Shown here piece by piece: positions 40,487 to 47,622 of a DNA stretch of 48,561 bases. This DNA comes from a virus. Where the stretch lies: the IMG/VR virus record IMGVR_UViG_3300031274_000004, positions 1 to 48,561 of that record; one strand, 5' to 3'. The notes under the pieces are model-generated. The model saw only the letters and a list, made by a program, of their open reading frames with translations. It did no database searches and was not told the DNA's origin. The position numbers and the translations under genes were made by a program. Within the stretch, counting starts at the first letter, position 1; each line of letters starts with the position of its first letter.

Positions 40487-40867
40487 ATGTTCGTGACAAA
40501 CGAAAGGCACATCGTAGAGGGGAAGCGCATCCCCATTGATCTACTAGAAGCATTGATGGAGAACCACGCCATACGCGGCAACATGTGGATCAGCCGCGAG
40601 GATGCCCGGAAGCAGCATATTGCAATGTCTCAGGACAAAGAGCGCACTGTAATGCTGTTAGAGTTAGGTGATCTGTATTGGACGCGGGGATACCGGTTGG
40701 GATTTACCTCACCAACCGAGGCTACCCATCGCCTGCCAGACAATGCGCTAGCATGGATGGAAGTTAGCCACGATATGAACGGTATTCAAAAGTTTAAGCT
40801 AGCCTATGCCTATCACCTGCCCATGCGGGTGTCAACTCACCCGGCAGATGTAGCCCGCAATCGCTAA
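40487..40867 (+). CDS. Hypothetical protein
   Basis: 126 aa. No known motif; strands and helices alternate (VMLLELGDLYWTRGYRLGFT, LAWMEVSHDMNGIQKFKLAY). ATAGGAGTATAGCAA precedes ATG 40487. Between RNA elements E1 and E2 in the same operon. Confidence 0.65.
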   Translation: MFVTNERHIVEGKRIPIDLLEALMENHAIRGNMWISREDARKQHIAMSQDKERTVMLLELGDLYWTRGYRLGFTSPTEATHRLPDNALAWMEVSHDMNGIQKFKLAYAYHLPMRVSTHPADVARNR

Positions 40868-40871
40868 CCGC

Positions 40872-40921
40872 TTAACCCAGACTCAGCCCCTCACACGCTG
40901 GGGGGCTGGCCTCTGTGTTAA
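40872..40921 (+). ncRNA. Intergenic RNA element E2
   Basis: TTAAC/GTTAA, CAGA/TCTG and CAGCCCC/GGGGCTG stack into one interrupted stem with an 11-base loop. Begins seven bases after the stop of the previous gene. Confidence 0.7.
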
Positions 40922-40946
40922 TCAATCAATCATTACAGGAGATACC

Positions 40947-41117
40947 ATGACCACCAAGAACGAACTTCAGAACGCAGTAGCTCAAGCCAAAGCCCGGTTA
41001 GCCTGGATAGAGGCGCGAGGAATCAAGAACCAGTGGCAGCAGCAGACCTACGAAAGCGCCGTGCACGAATTAGAGAGCGCGGAGAAGCGGTTAGCGAAGG
41101 CCACCCGGAACGACTAA
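40947..41117 (+). CDS. Small helical protein, 56 aa
   Basis: ATG 40947 with ACAGGAGATACC upstream. The product is one long charged helix (LQNAVAQAKARLAWIEARG, HELESAEKRLAKATRND), probably a coiled coil. Flanked by RNA elements E2 and E3; its TAA is the first base pair of E3. Confidence 0.6.
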   Translation: MTTKNELQNAVAQAKARLAWIEARGIKNQWQQQTYESAVHELESAEKRLAKATRND

Positions 41118-41172
41118 CCCAGACTCAGCCGGGGAAGGAAAGGAAAGGTTCCCCCGCTGGTCTCTGAGTTAA
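41115..41172 (+). ncRNA. Intergenic RNA element E3
   Basis: TAAC/GTTA, CAGA/TCTG, CAGC/GCTG and GGGGAA/TTCCCC form the same interrupted stem as E2, with a different inner sequence and a purine loop (GGAAAGGAAAGG). Confidence 0.7.
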
Positions 41173-41187
41173 TCGAAAGGAGCGACT

Positions 41188-41370
41188 ATGATCGACCTAC
41201 GCGACGTGATGACCGTCCAAGAAGTAGCGGACACCTACGGGATAACCCGCGACACCGTGCACAAGGCAATCCAGGACGAACGGATACCCGCCCGACAGAG
41301 TGCCAAAACCTGGCTTCTCCGGCGGGAAGACGCTCAGGCCCGATGGGGCGAAAGGAACGAAGATGGCTAA
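41188..41370 (+). CDS. Excisionase-like MerR-type HTH protein
   Basis: 60 aa. MTVQEVADTYGITRDTVHKA then IPARQSAKTWLLRREDAQA is the compact HTH_17/excisionase fold. Such proteins bind DNA and control excision or transcription. No integrase was seen, so a regulatory function is more likely. CGAAAGGAGCGACT precedes the ATG. Confidence 0.75.
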   Translation: MIDLRDVMTVQEVADTYGITRDTVHKAIQDERIPARQSAKTWLLRREDAQARWGERNEDG

Positions 41371-41572
41371 TCATTATAGTGCTAATGACAAAGACGGGAA
41401 GCGCTGGGTAACTGATATCCCCGGAGAGCTTGAGAACCTTATCGACTCAAGATACTCAACAGAGCGCCAGGCCGCTTTAATCAATTGTGAGATTGCTTTC
41501 CAATTGAAGCGGATAGCCGATATTCTTGAGAACTTCGCGGTCAACGGTGTGCCCGTCGAGAAAGTCCCGTAG
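41363..41572 (+). CDS. Small hypothetical protein
   Basis: 69 aa from ATG 41363, overlapping the previous gene by 8 nt; AAGGAACGAAG upstream. N-terminus SANDKDGKRWVTDIPG and a helix (AALINCEIAFQLKRIADILE). Last gene of the operon, followed by the terminator form of the RNA element. Confidence 0.6.
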   Translation: MANHYSANDKDGKRWVTDIPGELENLIDSRYSTERQAALINCEIAFQLKRIADILENFAVNGVPVEKVP

Positions 41573-41592
41573 TCTCTTCTCCCCCAGACACA

Positions 41593-41613
41593 GCCCCGCT
41601 CCGGCGGGGTTTT
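41593..41613 (+). terminator. Intrinsic terminator (element E4)
   Basis: CCCCGC-TCCG-GCGGGG followed by TTTT, with CAGACACA before and TGTGTTG after, so it resembles E1-E3 but with a T run. Ends the rightward operon. Confidence 0.8.
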
Positions 41614-41653
41614 GTGTTGCAACAAAAAAGCGCGGTTGCCCGCGCCTCTGGAT

Positions 41654-41809
41654 TCAGGCTGCTGCGGCGTAAACTGTGGCGAACATTGCTTCGCACCGCC
41701 GCCGAAAATCCGGGGCGGCGATCCGTTCCTGGTCTAGCAATTCCAGGATGAATGATAGTACGTCTAGTTTCTGATGGTACGATAGCGCTGCGATGACCTC
41801 GCTTTCCAT
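41654..41809 (-). CDS. Small minus-strand protein, 51 aa
   Basis: ATG at 41809 with AGGGGGATCAT upstream. Helical throughout (EVIAALSYHQKLDVLSFILE, FRRRCEAMFATVYAAAA). It lies downstream of the repressor on the same strand. Not recognised; coding status rests on the ribosome site and open frame. Confidence 0.55.
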   Translation of the reverse strand: MESEVIAALSYHQKLDVLSFILELLDQERIAAPDFRRRCEAMFATVYAAAA

Positions 41810-41837
41810 ATGATCCCCCTAAACTATTTCGTAACCT

Positions 41838-41843
41838 ATTATA
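41838..41843 (-). promoter_or_regulatory. Possible -10 element upstream of the 51-aa gene
   Basis: TATAAT in minus orientation 29 bases before the start codon; no good -35 partner. Nearby bases share TTATAC with the operator half-site at 39919. Confidence 0.35.
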
Positions 41844-41877
41844 CTACAAAAGACGGGGCGAGTTTGTGAATTCCGGG

Positions 41878-42210
41878 TTAGGATTTCAGTGTTCGGATGT
41901 ACTGAACAACCTTGAGCTTGTTGTCTGGCGACAGCATACCCAGCCCTTCCAGGATGAGCAGGTCAATGGGATCGTAACCGTTGGCGGGTCTGGAAGTAAC
42001 CAGGCCGATTTTGGTATAGAATTCGTTAGTATCTCGCCCCAGCCCTTTTATGGCTTTCTCTAGCGTGGCAATCCTGACCGGTTGCTCATTGAGTATCTTG
42101 TTAATGCTTGACTGGGCAATCCCGGCGGCATGAGCAAAAGCTGCCTGGGTGTAGTCGTTCTCATCCTGAATAGCTTTGAAGTAGGCGGCGGTTTTTCTCA
42201 GGTCGTGCAT
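41878..42210 (-). CDS. XRE-family repressor
   Basis: 110 aa. Residues 20-45 are a HTH (TQAAFAHAAGIAQSSINKIL), the rest a short helical dimerisation domain (DLLILEGLGMLSPDNKLKVV). Divergent from the gene at 42337, so it is the CI-like arm of a switch. GGGGAGAAGAT precedes the ATG. It is the best candidate to bind the palindrome at 39920; that link is inference. Confidence 0.82.
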   Translation of the reverse strand: MHDLRKTAAYFKAIQDENDYTQAAFAHAAGIAQSSINKILNEQPVRIATLEKAIKGLGRDTNEFYTKIGLVTSRPANGYDPIDLLILEGLGMLSPDNKLKVVQYIRTLKS

Positions 42211-42263
42211 ATCTTCTCCCCATTATCGCGAATACGTTTTCAGTATTATAACCCGATTCCTAC

Positions 42264-42292
42264 TTGTGTTGCATTACAAAATAGTTTATAAT
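42264..42292 (+). promoter_or_regulatory. Promoter of the Cro-position gene
   Basis: TTGTGT (42264-42269), 17-base spacer, TATAAT (42287-42292), 45 bases before ATG 42337. A minus-strand TATAAT (42245-42250) for the repressor lies alongside, so the two start regions are close to each other. Confidence 0.6.
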
Positions 42293-42336
42293 AATTCTAT
42301 ACGCGATTGAAATCCCCATCAACCAAGGGATATTAT

Positions 42337-42561
42337 ATGTCAAAACTTGACGATCAGTTAGTAGTACGAATGAAATCAGAACAGCGCAGCGCCATCAAGG
42401 GCGCGTCTGAGTCTGGCAATATGAGCGAGGGTGCAGTAGTTCGCACTTTAATCGACATGGCAATTGAGGGTGGCTATCTTGAGCCGCCCTATATATTTTT
42501 TGCACAAATTAATCGCATGCGCGATCAGAATAACGAGCACGGCGAGGAGACTAAATCATGA
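42337..42561 (+). CDS. Ribbon-helix-helix-like regulator
   Basis: 74 aa from ATG 42337 (AAGGGATATT upstream). DQLVVRMKSEQRSAIKGASE then MSEGAVVRTLIDMAIEGG is the pattern of a strand followed by two helices, as in Arc/CopG proteins. Divergent from the XRE repressor, thus in the Cro position. DNA-binding role inferred. Confidence 0.65.
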   Translation: MSKLDDQLVVRMKSEQRSAIKGASESGNMSEGAVVRTLIDMAIEGGYLEPPYIFFAQINRMRDQNNEHGEETKS

Positions 42562-42767
42562 AAATAGAGCGGATTCAACCGTTTAGTTTTTATTCTAGTT
42601 CGCGTCAATATATGAGCCATCTCAATTGGTGGCAATTCCATATACGATTTCCCGCAGCTTTTATTCGCTACTGCAAGGTTGTCCTCCGTGATCGCCGCAA
42701 GTATGGCACATCACAGCGTCAATGGGAATCGGCACAGTTTGAGCACGGCGAGGAGAGCGACCGGTGA
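42558..42767 (+). CDS. Small hypothetical protein
   Basis: 69 aa, basic and aromatic (FSFYSSSRQYMSHLNWWQFH, FIRYCKVVLRDRRKYG). ATGA-coupled to both neighbours. Not recognised. Confidence 0.55.
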   Translation: MKIERIQPFSFYSSSRQYMSHLNWWQFHIRFPAAFIRYCKVVLRDRRKYGTSQRQWESAQFEHGEESDR

Positions 42768-42970
42768 CCACCCAACCCACCGACAACGGCTACAACGGTC
42801 ATCCGCTCAACACGACCGGGGACTATCGACTGACTCCCCAGCACATCGTTGATCTGGCGCGATACCGGGCATGTTTACGGGCATTGGTGGATTTTATCCA
42901 GGGCAAGGGTCTGGGTGCGGAAATCGAGATCGACCTGGAGTATGCAAAAGAACTACTAGCGAGGGAATAA
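42764..42970 (+). CDS. Small hypothetical protein
   Basis: 68 aa from GTG 42764. Polar N-terminus (TTQPTDNGYNGHPLNTTGDY), then helices (IVDLARYRACLRALVDFIQG, EIDLEYAKELLARE). Not recognised. Confidence 0.55.
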   Translation: MTTQPTDNGYNGHPLNTTGDYRLTPQHIVDLARYRACLRALVDFIQGKGLGAEIEIDLEYAKELLARE

Positions 42971-43069
42971 CCGGGGTGTGGCTGCCCCGTTATGGCTGGC
43001 ATTTTAACCTACCCCCTATGGCCCGAAGAGGAAGTCTACACCGGGAGCGCCGCCAGCCCGCTCCCACTA

Positions 43070-43143
43070 GCCGGTGAAGCTCAGATGGAAGTAGCAAGTG
43101 TCCTGTAAACACAAGGCTGCGGGTTCGACTCCCGCCACCGGCT
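43070..43143 (+). tRNA. tRNA-Thr (TGT)
   Basis: 74 nt. Acceptor GCCGGTG/CACCGGC, D arm GCT/AGC with GG, anticodon arm GTGT/ACAC with loop CCTGTAA, variable AGGCT, T arm GCGGG-TTCGACT-CCCGC. Position 33 is C, where nearly all tRNAs have U. No CCA. A GGGAGC/GCTCCC hairpin (43043-43065) lies just upstream. Confidence 0.85.
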
Positions 43144-43377
43144 CTACCCGCCCACCAAGCGTGGAGCGGGATCGGGTTACCGACTGGTGATCCGAAAAGG
43201 TGCCACCCGTCCGGCGGCGCGGGTTGGCAATCAAACGACAATGGACCCCAAAGCCGCCATCGGTGCCCACTGTTTGGGGCGGCGCAGTAGGGCAGAGGCA
43301 AGGAAATCTAGTATACGAATGATTTCACGGGATCGTTAGAAACAAAAACTATAGCCGCCCCATCTTTGGAGCATGAC
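43144..43377. other. Gene-free stretch with foldable sequence
   Basis: No good gene. GGATC...GATCC (43168-43192) contains an inner CGG/CCG. Further on CCCCAAA and GCCGCC can pair with TTTGGGG and GGCGGC in exclusive ways (about 43237-43281). Purpose unknown. Confidence 0.4.
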
Positions 43378-43662
43378 ATGAAAACGACATTTGTCGTTAC
43401 AGTAGACGACAGCCCCAAGTTAAATTACGGTCACCCTGATCGCCTGCTGGTGACCATCCACGAGACAACCCATTACCTGCTGGGGGATGCGGTTGGGAGG
43501 AAGATCGCAGAAGGCAGCCCGCCCGATGTCCACAGCATCGCGACTGAGGTCGGCGCATTGTTCGCCACCCGCTACCCATCCGGGGCACCCTTCCGCAACC
43601 TGACCGACCAACTTGGCAACCGCGTGCTGAGGGGCGGCATCGATAACCGGGGTTGCGCGTGA
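43378..43662 (+). CDS. Hypothetical protein
   Basis: 94 aa from ATG 43378, GGAGCATGAC upstream; a TTG start at 43366 is less likely. FVVTVDDSPKLNYGHPDRLL resembles a small beta-alpha fold. Not recognised; ATGA-coupled to the next gene. Confidence 0.55.
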   Translation: MKTTFVVTVDDSPKLNYGHPDRLLVTIHETTHYLLGDAVGRKIAEGSPPDVHSIATEVGALFATRYPSGAPFRNLTDQLGNRVLRGGIDNRGCA

Positions 43663-43880
43663 TGCCCATCTACAAAATCCTACTGAACAAGAAAAAAGCC
43701 GACCGACTGCACGCCCAACTCAAGAAGCACTATCACAGCCAGGCGGGATTGCTCAGACTGACACTCCGAGCAGCACGTGATCTCCTCTGTATTACGGAGG
43801 AATATGGCTCGGATGCCTTGCATCATCGCACAGACAGCCGCAGCGGATTTTTTAGGCGATTATTGAGTAAAGATACCTGA
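43662..43880 (+). CDS. Small basic helical protein
   Basis: 72 aa, rich in Lys, Arg and His (YKILLNKKKADRLHAQLKKH, GLLRLTLRAARDLLCITEEY). Possibly nucleic-acid binding. A CCGCG/CGCGG hairpin (43882-43897) follows its stop. Confidence 0.55.
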   Translation: MPIYKILLNKKKADRLHAQLKKHYHSQAGLLRLTLRAARDLLCITEEYGSDALHHRTDSRSGFFRRLLSKDT

Positions 43881-43943
43881 CCGCGCGAAAACGCGGCTTA
43901 GAACGAATGTACCTTAAAAGCTGAATAGAAGAGGAGGCCGGAC

Positions 43944-44147
43944 GTGTGTTACAATCAGGCCATGCGATTAGAAGACTGCATGACCACACTACAAGCTGCT
44001 GAAGCCCTGGGAGTAGGGCGCCAGCGGATTTACGATCTCATTAAGGACGGTCGGTTAGATAGCATCAAAGTTGCCAACCGAATCTACATCACCAAAGAGA
44101 GCGTAAAGAATTTTAGGCGATACCTGCCCTGGGGGAAGAAAAGATAA
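43944..44147 (+). CDS. Excisionase-like HTH protein
   Basis: 67 aa from GTG 43944, with GAGGAGGCCGGAC upstream; ATG 43962 lacks a ribosome site. TLQAAEALGVGRQRIYDLIK, then SIKVANRIYITKESVKNF, is a MerR/HTH_17 fold. Second such gene besides 41188. Confidence 0.75.
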   Translation: MCYNQAMRLEDCMTTLQAAEALGVGRQRIYDLIKDGRLDSIKVANRIYITKESVKNFRRYLPWGKKR

Positions 44148-44165
44148 CAACTTCGTTATTTCTGC

Positions 44166-44193
44166 TTGACAGTCACAACGGATATGGTATAAT
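44166..44193 (+). promoter_or_regulatory. Consensus sigma70 promoter
   Basis: TTGACA (44166-44171), 16-base spacer, TATAAT (44188-44193). A CCCCGG/CCGGGG hairpin (44222-44239) lies in the leader before the first gene. Drives the replication operon. Confidence 0.85.
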
Positions 44194-44270
44194 TGATAGT
44201 ATAGAACGGTAACAAAAAACACCCCGGTTGCCGCCGGGGAATTCACCAAGAGAGAAAGTAGGGTTCTCAA

Positions 44271-44588
44271 ATGGCTAACCACAGTATAACATTTTCCACA
44301 GACAAAAGTCAACAATCAGCTAGCCATTCCCCTGCCTTCTCCGACATTCTAGGAGACAGGCTAATGACAGACTCACCCGTATTCAAAACAAACCGCGATA
44401 TGATCGCCACCCCCCGATTGGAAGCCGCCCGTGCCAACGCACAGGAAGCTAGCACCATCGCGGCGCTGGCGGTTCACGCTGTTGGTCAGCGCGACTATGA
44501 GCTGCTAGCAATGGCCAGCAGCGCCAGCCAGCAACCAGGGCGACAGATTGATGCCCTGGACGAGCAACTGACCGGCGGTGCAGCATGA
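44271..44588 (+). CDS. Hypothetical protein, first gene of replication operon
   Basis: 105 aa. A Ser-rich N-terminus and an Ala-rich helical C-terminus (RLEAARANAQEASTIAALAV). ATG 44364 with AGGAGACAGGCTA is an alternative start and would give a 74-aa product that keeps the helix. Not recognised. Confidence 0.6.
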   Translation: MANHSITFSTDKSQQSASHSPAFSDILGDRLMTDSPVFKTNRDMIATPRLEAARANAQEASTIAALAVHAVGQRDYELLAMASSASQQPGRQIDALDEQLTGGAA

Positions 44589-44989
44589 TTAATCACGGAT
44601 GCTACAGGATCTCTATTCGCGCATTACAGCCACACGGTTATACCGTCTCGGTCTTCGACGCCATCAACCGCCCGATGGGGCAAACGGACATGCCCGAATT
44701 ATTCGAGGCCGGAGAACAGAAGGTGTTCCCGGACTACGGGTTGGCAGTGCACACGGCGAAAGAAGCCATTGACCGGGTGCAATCCGCGCCGGTCAGGAAA
44801 GCTGACCCCGTGCTGGCGAATGAAGGGCTGCGCCAGATTGTCACCGAGCAATCCAAGACCATCCTGGCCCAGCGCCAAACTATTGAGCACCTGAAGGCCA
44901 AGAATGAAGAACTGCGCGATTTTATTCAGGGCTATGGTGGAATTGTCCCCCCATCGAGTTTGTTTGAAGGCGAGGTGGATCATGACTAA
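44585..44989 (+). CDS. Hypothetical protein with coiled coil
   Basis: 134 aa. N-terminal half beta-rich (CYRISIRALQPHGYTVSVFD), C-terminal coiled coil (QSKTILAQRQTIEHLKAKNE). ATGA-coupled. Not recognised. Confidence 0.6.
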   Translation: MINHGCYRISIRALQPHGYTVSVFDAINRPMGQTDMPELFEAGEQKVFPDYGLAVHTAKEAIDRVQSAPVRKADPVLANEGLRQIVTEQSKTILAQRQTIEHLKAKNEELRDFIQGYGGIVPPSSLFEGEVDHD

Positions 44990-45335
44990 CGACGGGATCG
45001 ACCCCAACACCATTATTGACGTCCAGTCAAAGCAACTCCTCAAAGCCCGCATCAATGCAGCGGGATATCTGGAAACCCACCGCCGAGATCAGGTCAAGAT
45101 CGTTGAGTTGGGCGAGGAAATCGTCGCGCTCGAAGCGGCCCTGCATACCTACATCAATTGGGTTGATATCCTGGTAGCGGAGCGGGACGCGCGGATCGCG
45201 GAACTGGAAGCGGCGGGACAGCGATTATTGTACTCACATGAGGAATATCTCAGGGGTGATGACCGCTACCCGACAGATGTTATCAGCAGGATGTTGGCTG
45301 AATTCCATGCCGCTTTTATAGACGAGGTGAAGTGA
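44982..45335 (+). CDS. Coiled-coil hypothetical protein
   Basis: 117 aa from ATG 44982 (GAGGTGGATC upstream); the longer open frame to 44904 is a shadow of the previous gene. Mostly helix (LGEEIVALEAALHTYINWVD, RDARIAELEAAGQRLLYSHE). Not recognised. Confidence 0.6.
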   Translation: MTNDGIDPNTIIDVQSKQLLKARINAAGYLETHRRDQVKIVELGEEIVALEAALHTYINWVDILVAERDARIAELEAAGQRLLYSHEEYLRGDDRYPTDVISRMLAEFHAAFIDEVK

Positions 45336-45553
45336 TGTTTATTATTCGCCCAAAAACAATGGCAGTTGTAGCTATTCCATTCGCACATGTCGAGTCGCTG
45401 TACTGCGAACACAACAACATCATCCTTCGCACAATCAGCGGTAACGAATGGGAACTAAGCAACGCCCATGATGGCCTCTATGATGATATGGTCGAAAAGT
45501 TGGAGAAATACTGGGAGACAGCAATCGCCAGCATGAAGAGCGAGGTGAAGTGA
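45335..45553 (+). CDS. Small hypothetical protein
   Basis: 72 aa. Strands (TMAVVAIPFAHVESLYCEHN, IILRTISGNEWEL) then a helix. Uses the GAGGTGAAGTGATG junction also found at its end, at 25806 and at 26120. Not recognised. Confidence 0.55.
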   Translation: MFIIRPKTMAVVAIPFAHVESLYCEHNNIILRTISGNEWELSNAHDGLYDDMVEKLEKYWETAIASMKSEVK

Positions 45554-46479
45554 TGGCCGCCCAAGATTGGAAACTCAACGAAAGCACTAAACTTCTAGAG
45601 AAGTGCCTCACTATCGCCGGGTTCAACTGGCGGCTGACCAAGATCACCGACAAGTCCTACACCCTGGATAACTACAACGGCACGATCTTTAATGGCACGC
45701 TGGTCGCTATCGATGCAGAAATCAAGCGACTGGAAGACAAGGTTAAGCCCGACGAAAACCCGGACTACTCACACTGCCGGGGCGAGTTCCCGCGTGTGAC
45801 GATGACCCGCCGCAAGTTCACCCCAAGCCGCGATGTTCAGGCGTTCCTCGACGCTGCCGAGGCATACTTTCAGGCCGTCGCGATTGTTGGCACTGAGAAG
45901 AACAACGGCGGCGTCAATATGCTATTGGCAGAAGTCCACAAGAAGGCACATCGCTGCAAGCAAGCCGCGATGCGGTCACAACTCCCCGACCAGGAAACCC
46001 GGAAGGCAGCCAATATCAAACTGAATGAAGATGCTACCAAGCGGCTTAAGAAATTTGAGGAAACCGACCGCCAGGTGGGGCCAGATGACATCTACAGCGG
46101 TTACAACGTGATCACCGATATCCTGGACGTTCGCCGCTCACTGGTATTGAGCCATCGCGAATTTAAGGTTCGCTATCTGGGTGGAACGGAGAAGTGGATA
46201 CCGGAGTATGCCGTCAAGGGTCCACAGGACAAGATCAGCGCCGCGCTAGCTGCCCTGTCAGATACTCCCATGAAAGATGAACTCGATAAACTCCGTGAAA
46301 AGCTGGCGCAAGTTGACCCCAAAGACGTATGGAAGCTCCCATTAAACGAGCGCCGTGAATGGGTGATCATGCAGCTCAAGAAGCATTGGCTGAAAGAGCG
46401 GCTATCCCGCAATGTCATCAGCAACGATCCAACCCCACCGACCAGCCCGGCATCAAACCCGGTAGAGAGGGCAGCATGA
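45553..46479 (+). CDS. Hypothetical protein, replication operon
   Basis: 308 aa from ATG 45553 (GTG 45550 possible). Mixed N-terminal part (LEKCLTIAGFNWRLTKITD, TLDNYNGTIFNGTLVAID) and long helices with many Lys (FLDAAEAYFQAVAIVGTEKN, KLREKLAQVDPKDVWKLPLN). Pro/Thr-rich tail. No nuclease, helicase or polymerase motif recognised; the largest gene of this block and its function is unknown. Confidence 0.65.
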   Translation: MAAQDWKLNESTKLLEKCLTIAGFNWRLTKITDKSYTLDNYNGTIFNGTLVAIDAEIKRLEDKVKPDENPDYSHCRGEFPRVTMTRRKFTPSRDVQAFLDAAEAYFQAVAIVGTEKNNGGVNMLLAEVHKKAHRCKQAAMRSQLPDQETRKAANIKLNEDATKRLKKFEETDRQVGPDDIYSGYNVITDILDVRRSLVLSHREFKVRYLGGTEKWIPEYAVKGPQDKISAALAALSDTPMKDELDKLREKLAQVDPKDVWKLPLNERREWVIMQLKKHWLKERLSRNVISNDPTPPTSPASNPVERAA

Positions 46480-46619
46480 AACAAATGACGCCTGAAGAAT
46501 GGCAGGAGATTATGCGGCTGTATTGGCTGGCGAAGTGCAGCCAGAACACAGACCTGGAATTACCCATAGTCTACATTGCGCCCAAACCGGAGCGCAACGG
46601 GAACGGTAGGAAGTCCTAA
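46476..46619 (+). CDS. Small hypothetical protein, 47 aa
   Basis: ATG 46476 with AGAGAGGGCAGC upstream, ATGA-coupled to the gene before. TPEEWQEIMRLYWLAKCSQN is a short helix; the end is basic. Not recognised. Confidence 0.5.
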   Translation: MKQMTPEEWQEIMRLYWLAKCSQNTDLELPIVYIAPKPERNGNGRKS

Positions 46620-46626
46620 CCCCTTC

Positions 46627-46821
46627 CCGCCCTGGTCCTGGTGCGACAGGGCCAGCCGGGAGCGGATTAGCACGTTAACAGGGAACATGTCAAAACCTGT
46701 AATGGCTACGCTCTAGAAAGGAGTGCCTAGCGCACTAACGAACCAATTACATCGGCGGGGTGGTTTGTTTCTCGGAGGTTAACTAACAGAACAAGTGTGC
46801 CGCCCCGCCCGGTTCAGAGAG
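46627..46821 (+). promoter_or_regulatory. Structured leader before the 46833 gene
   Basis: TCCCG/CGGGA, CCTGG/CCAG and CCTG/CAGG stack near 46626-46664. A 9-codon frame with its own stop lies at 46687-46716 (MSKPVMATL). AACCA/TGGTT and GGCGGGG/CCCCGCC (about 46755-46810) could close a further domain just before the ribosome site. No gene of normal size. Confidence 0.45.
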
Positions 46822-46832
46822 AGGAATCAATT

Positions 46833-47552
46833 ATGACAGATAAGAACGAACAAACCGAAATCGTACCGGTAGAAACTACCATGAGTTTGGGCGCGTTGCG
46901 CGTTAGTGGCCCGACTGAGGTCGTTACACAAGCAACGGCAATCGCCGACGCCCTAAACCGCGTCATCAACGAGAAACAACTCTACAGCAACATCCAGGGG
47001 AAAAAATACGTCAAGGCCGAGGGCTGGGCTACGTTGGGCGCGATGCTTGGGGTTACCCCTCGCGAAGTGTCTTGTACTCGCCTGGAAGATGGTGGCTATG
47101 AGGCCATCGTTGAATTAGTCAGGGTTTCCGACCAGGCAGTTATCGGTCGAGGTTCTGCTCTATGTGGCATGGATGAGAAACGGTGGGCTAATGGGCCAGA
47201 GTATGCCCGTCGGTCAATGTCTATTACCCGCGCCACCGGCAAGGCATTCCGGTTGGCTTTCGCCTGGATTGTGACCCTGGCCGGTTATGCTGGCACTCCC
47301 GCTGAGGAAATGGATTTTGTAGAGGGCCAAGCCGAACCGATAGTTGAACACTGGATTGATCGTGACGATGTTCGAAAAGCATTTTGGCGCTATTCAAAAG
47401 ACGAACTTCGGTTGAACGAGGATCAAGTATACCTCGCGCTGGAAGTGGATAGTATCCATAAATTCGAGGGTACCATGTCGGAAGCCAAGCAACGGTTGAT
47501 TGACTATGCAGATTTTCTGAGTAATGGTACGACAGACCAGGACGCGGCTTAA
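46833..47552 (+). CDS. Conserved phage protein of recombination/replication type
   Basis: 239 aa from ATG 46833 (GAGAGAGGAATCAATT upstream). Blocks GKKYVKAEGWATLGAMLGVT, EAIVELVRVSDQAVIGRGSA, ANGPEYARRSMSITRATGKA and FRLAFAWIVTLAGYAGTPAE identify a family common in phages and archaeal elements. Members are placed near replication or single-strand annealing genes, but no activity is proven. Next to the HTH and initiator genes here. Confidence 0.7.
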   Translation: MTDKNEQTEIVPVETTMSLGALRVSGPTEVVTQATAIADALNRVINEKQLYSNIQGKKYVKAEGWATLGAMLGVTPREVSCTRLEDGGYEAIVELVRVSDQAVIGRGSALCGMDEKRWANGPEYARRSMSITRATGKAFRLAFAWIVTLAGYAGTPAEEMDFVEGQAEPIVEHWIDRDDVRKAFWRYSKDELRLNEDQVYLALEVDSIHKFEGTMSEAKQRLIDYADFLSNGTTDQDAA

Positions 47553-47622
47553 CGGTAGCGCCGACCGGGGGCGGTTGGCATCGCGAGGGTTGACCGCCCG
47601 CCGGTTGGGTAGGAGAGAGACA

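Noticed and set aside
42992-43108. 38-codon frame upstream of tRNA-Thr
   Set aside because: No ribosome site and it ends inside the tRNA; probably chance.
43397-43669. Minus-strand 90-codon frame
   Set aside because: Antisense to 43378-43662 with Arg/Gly-rich low-complexity composition.
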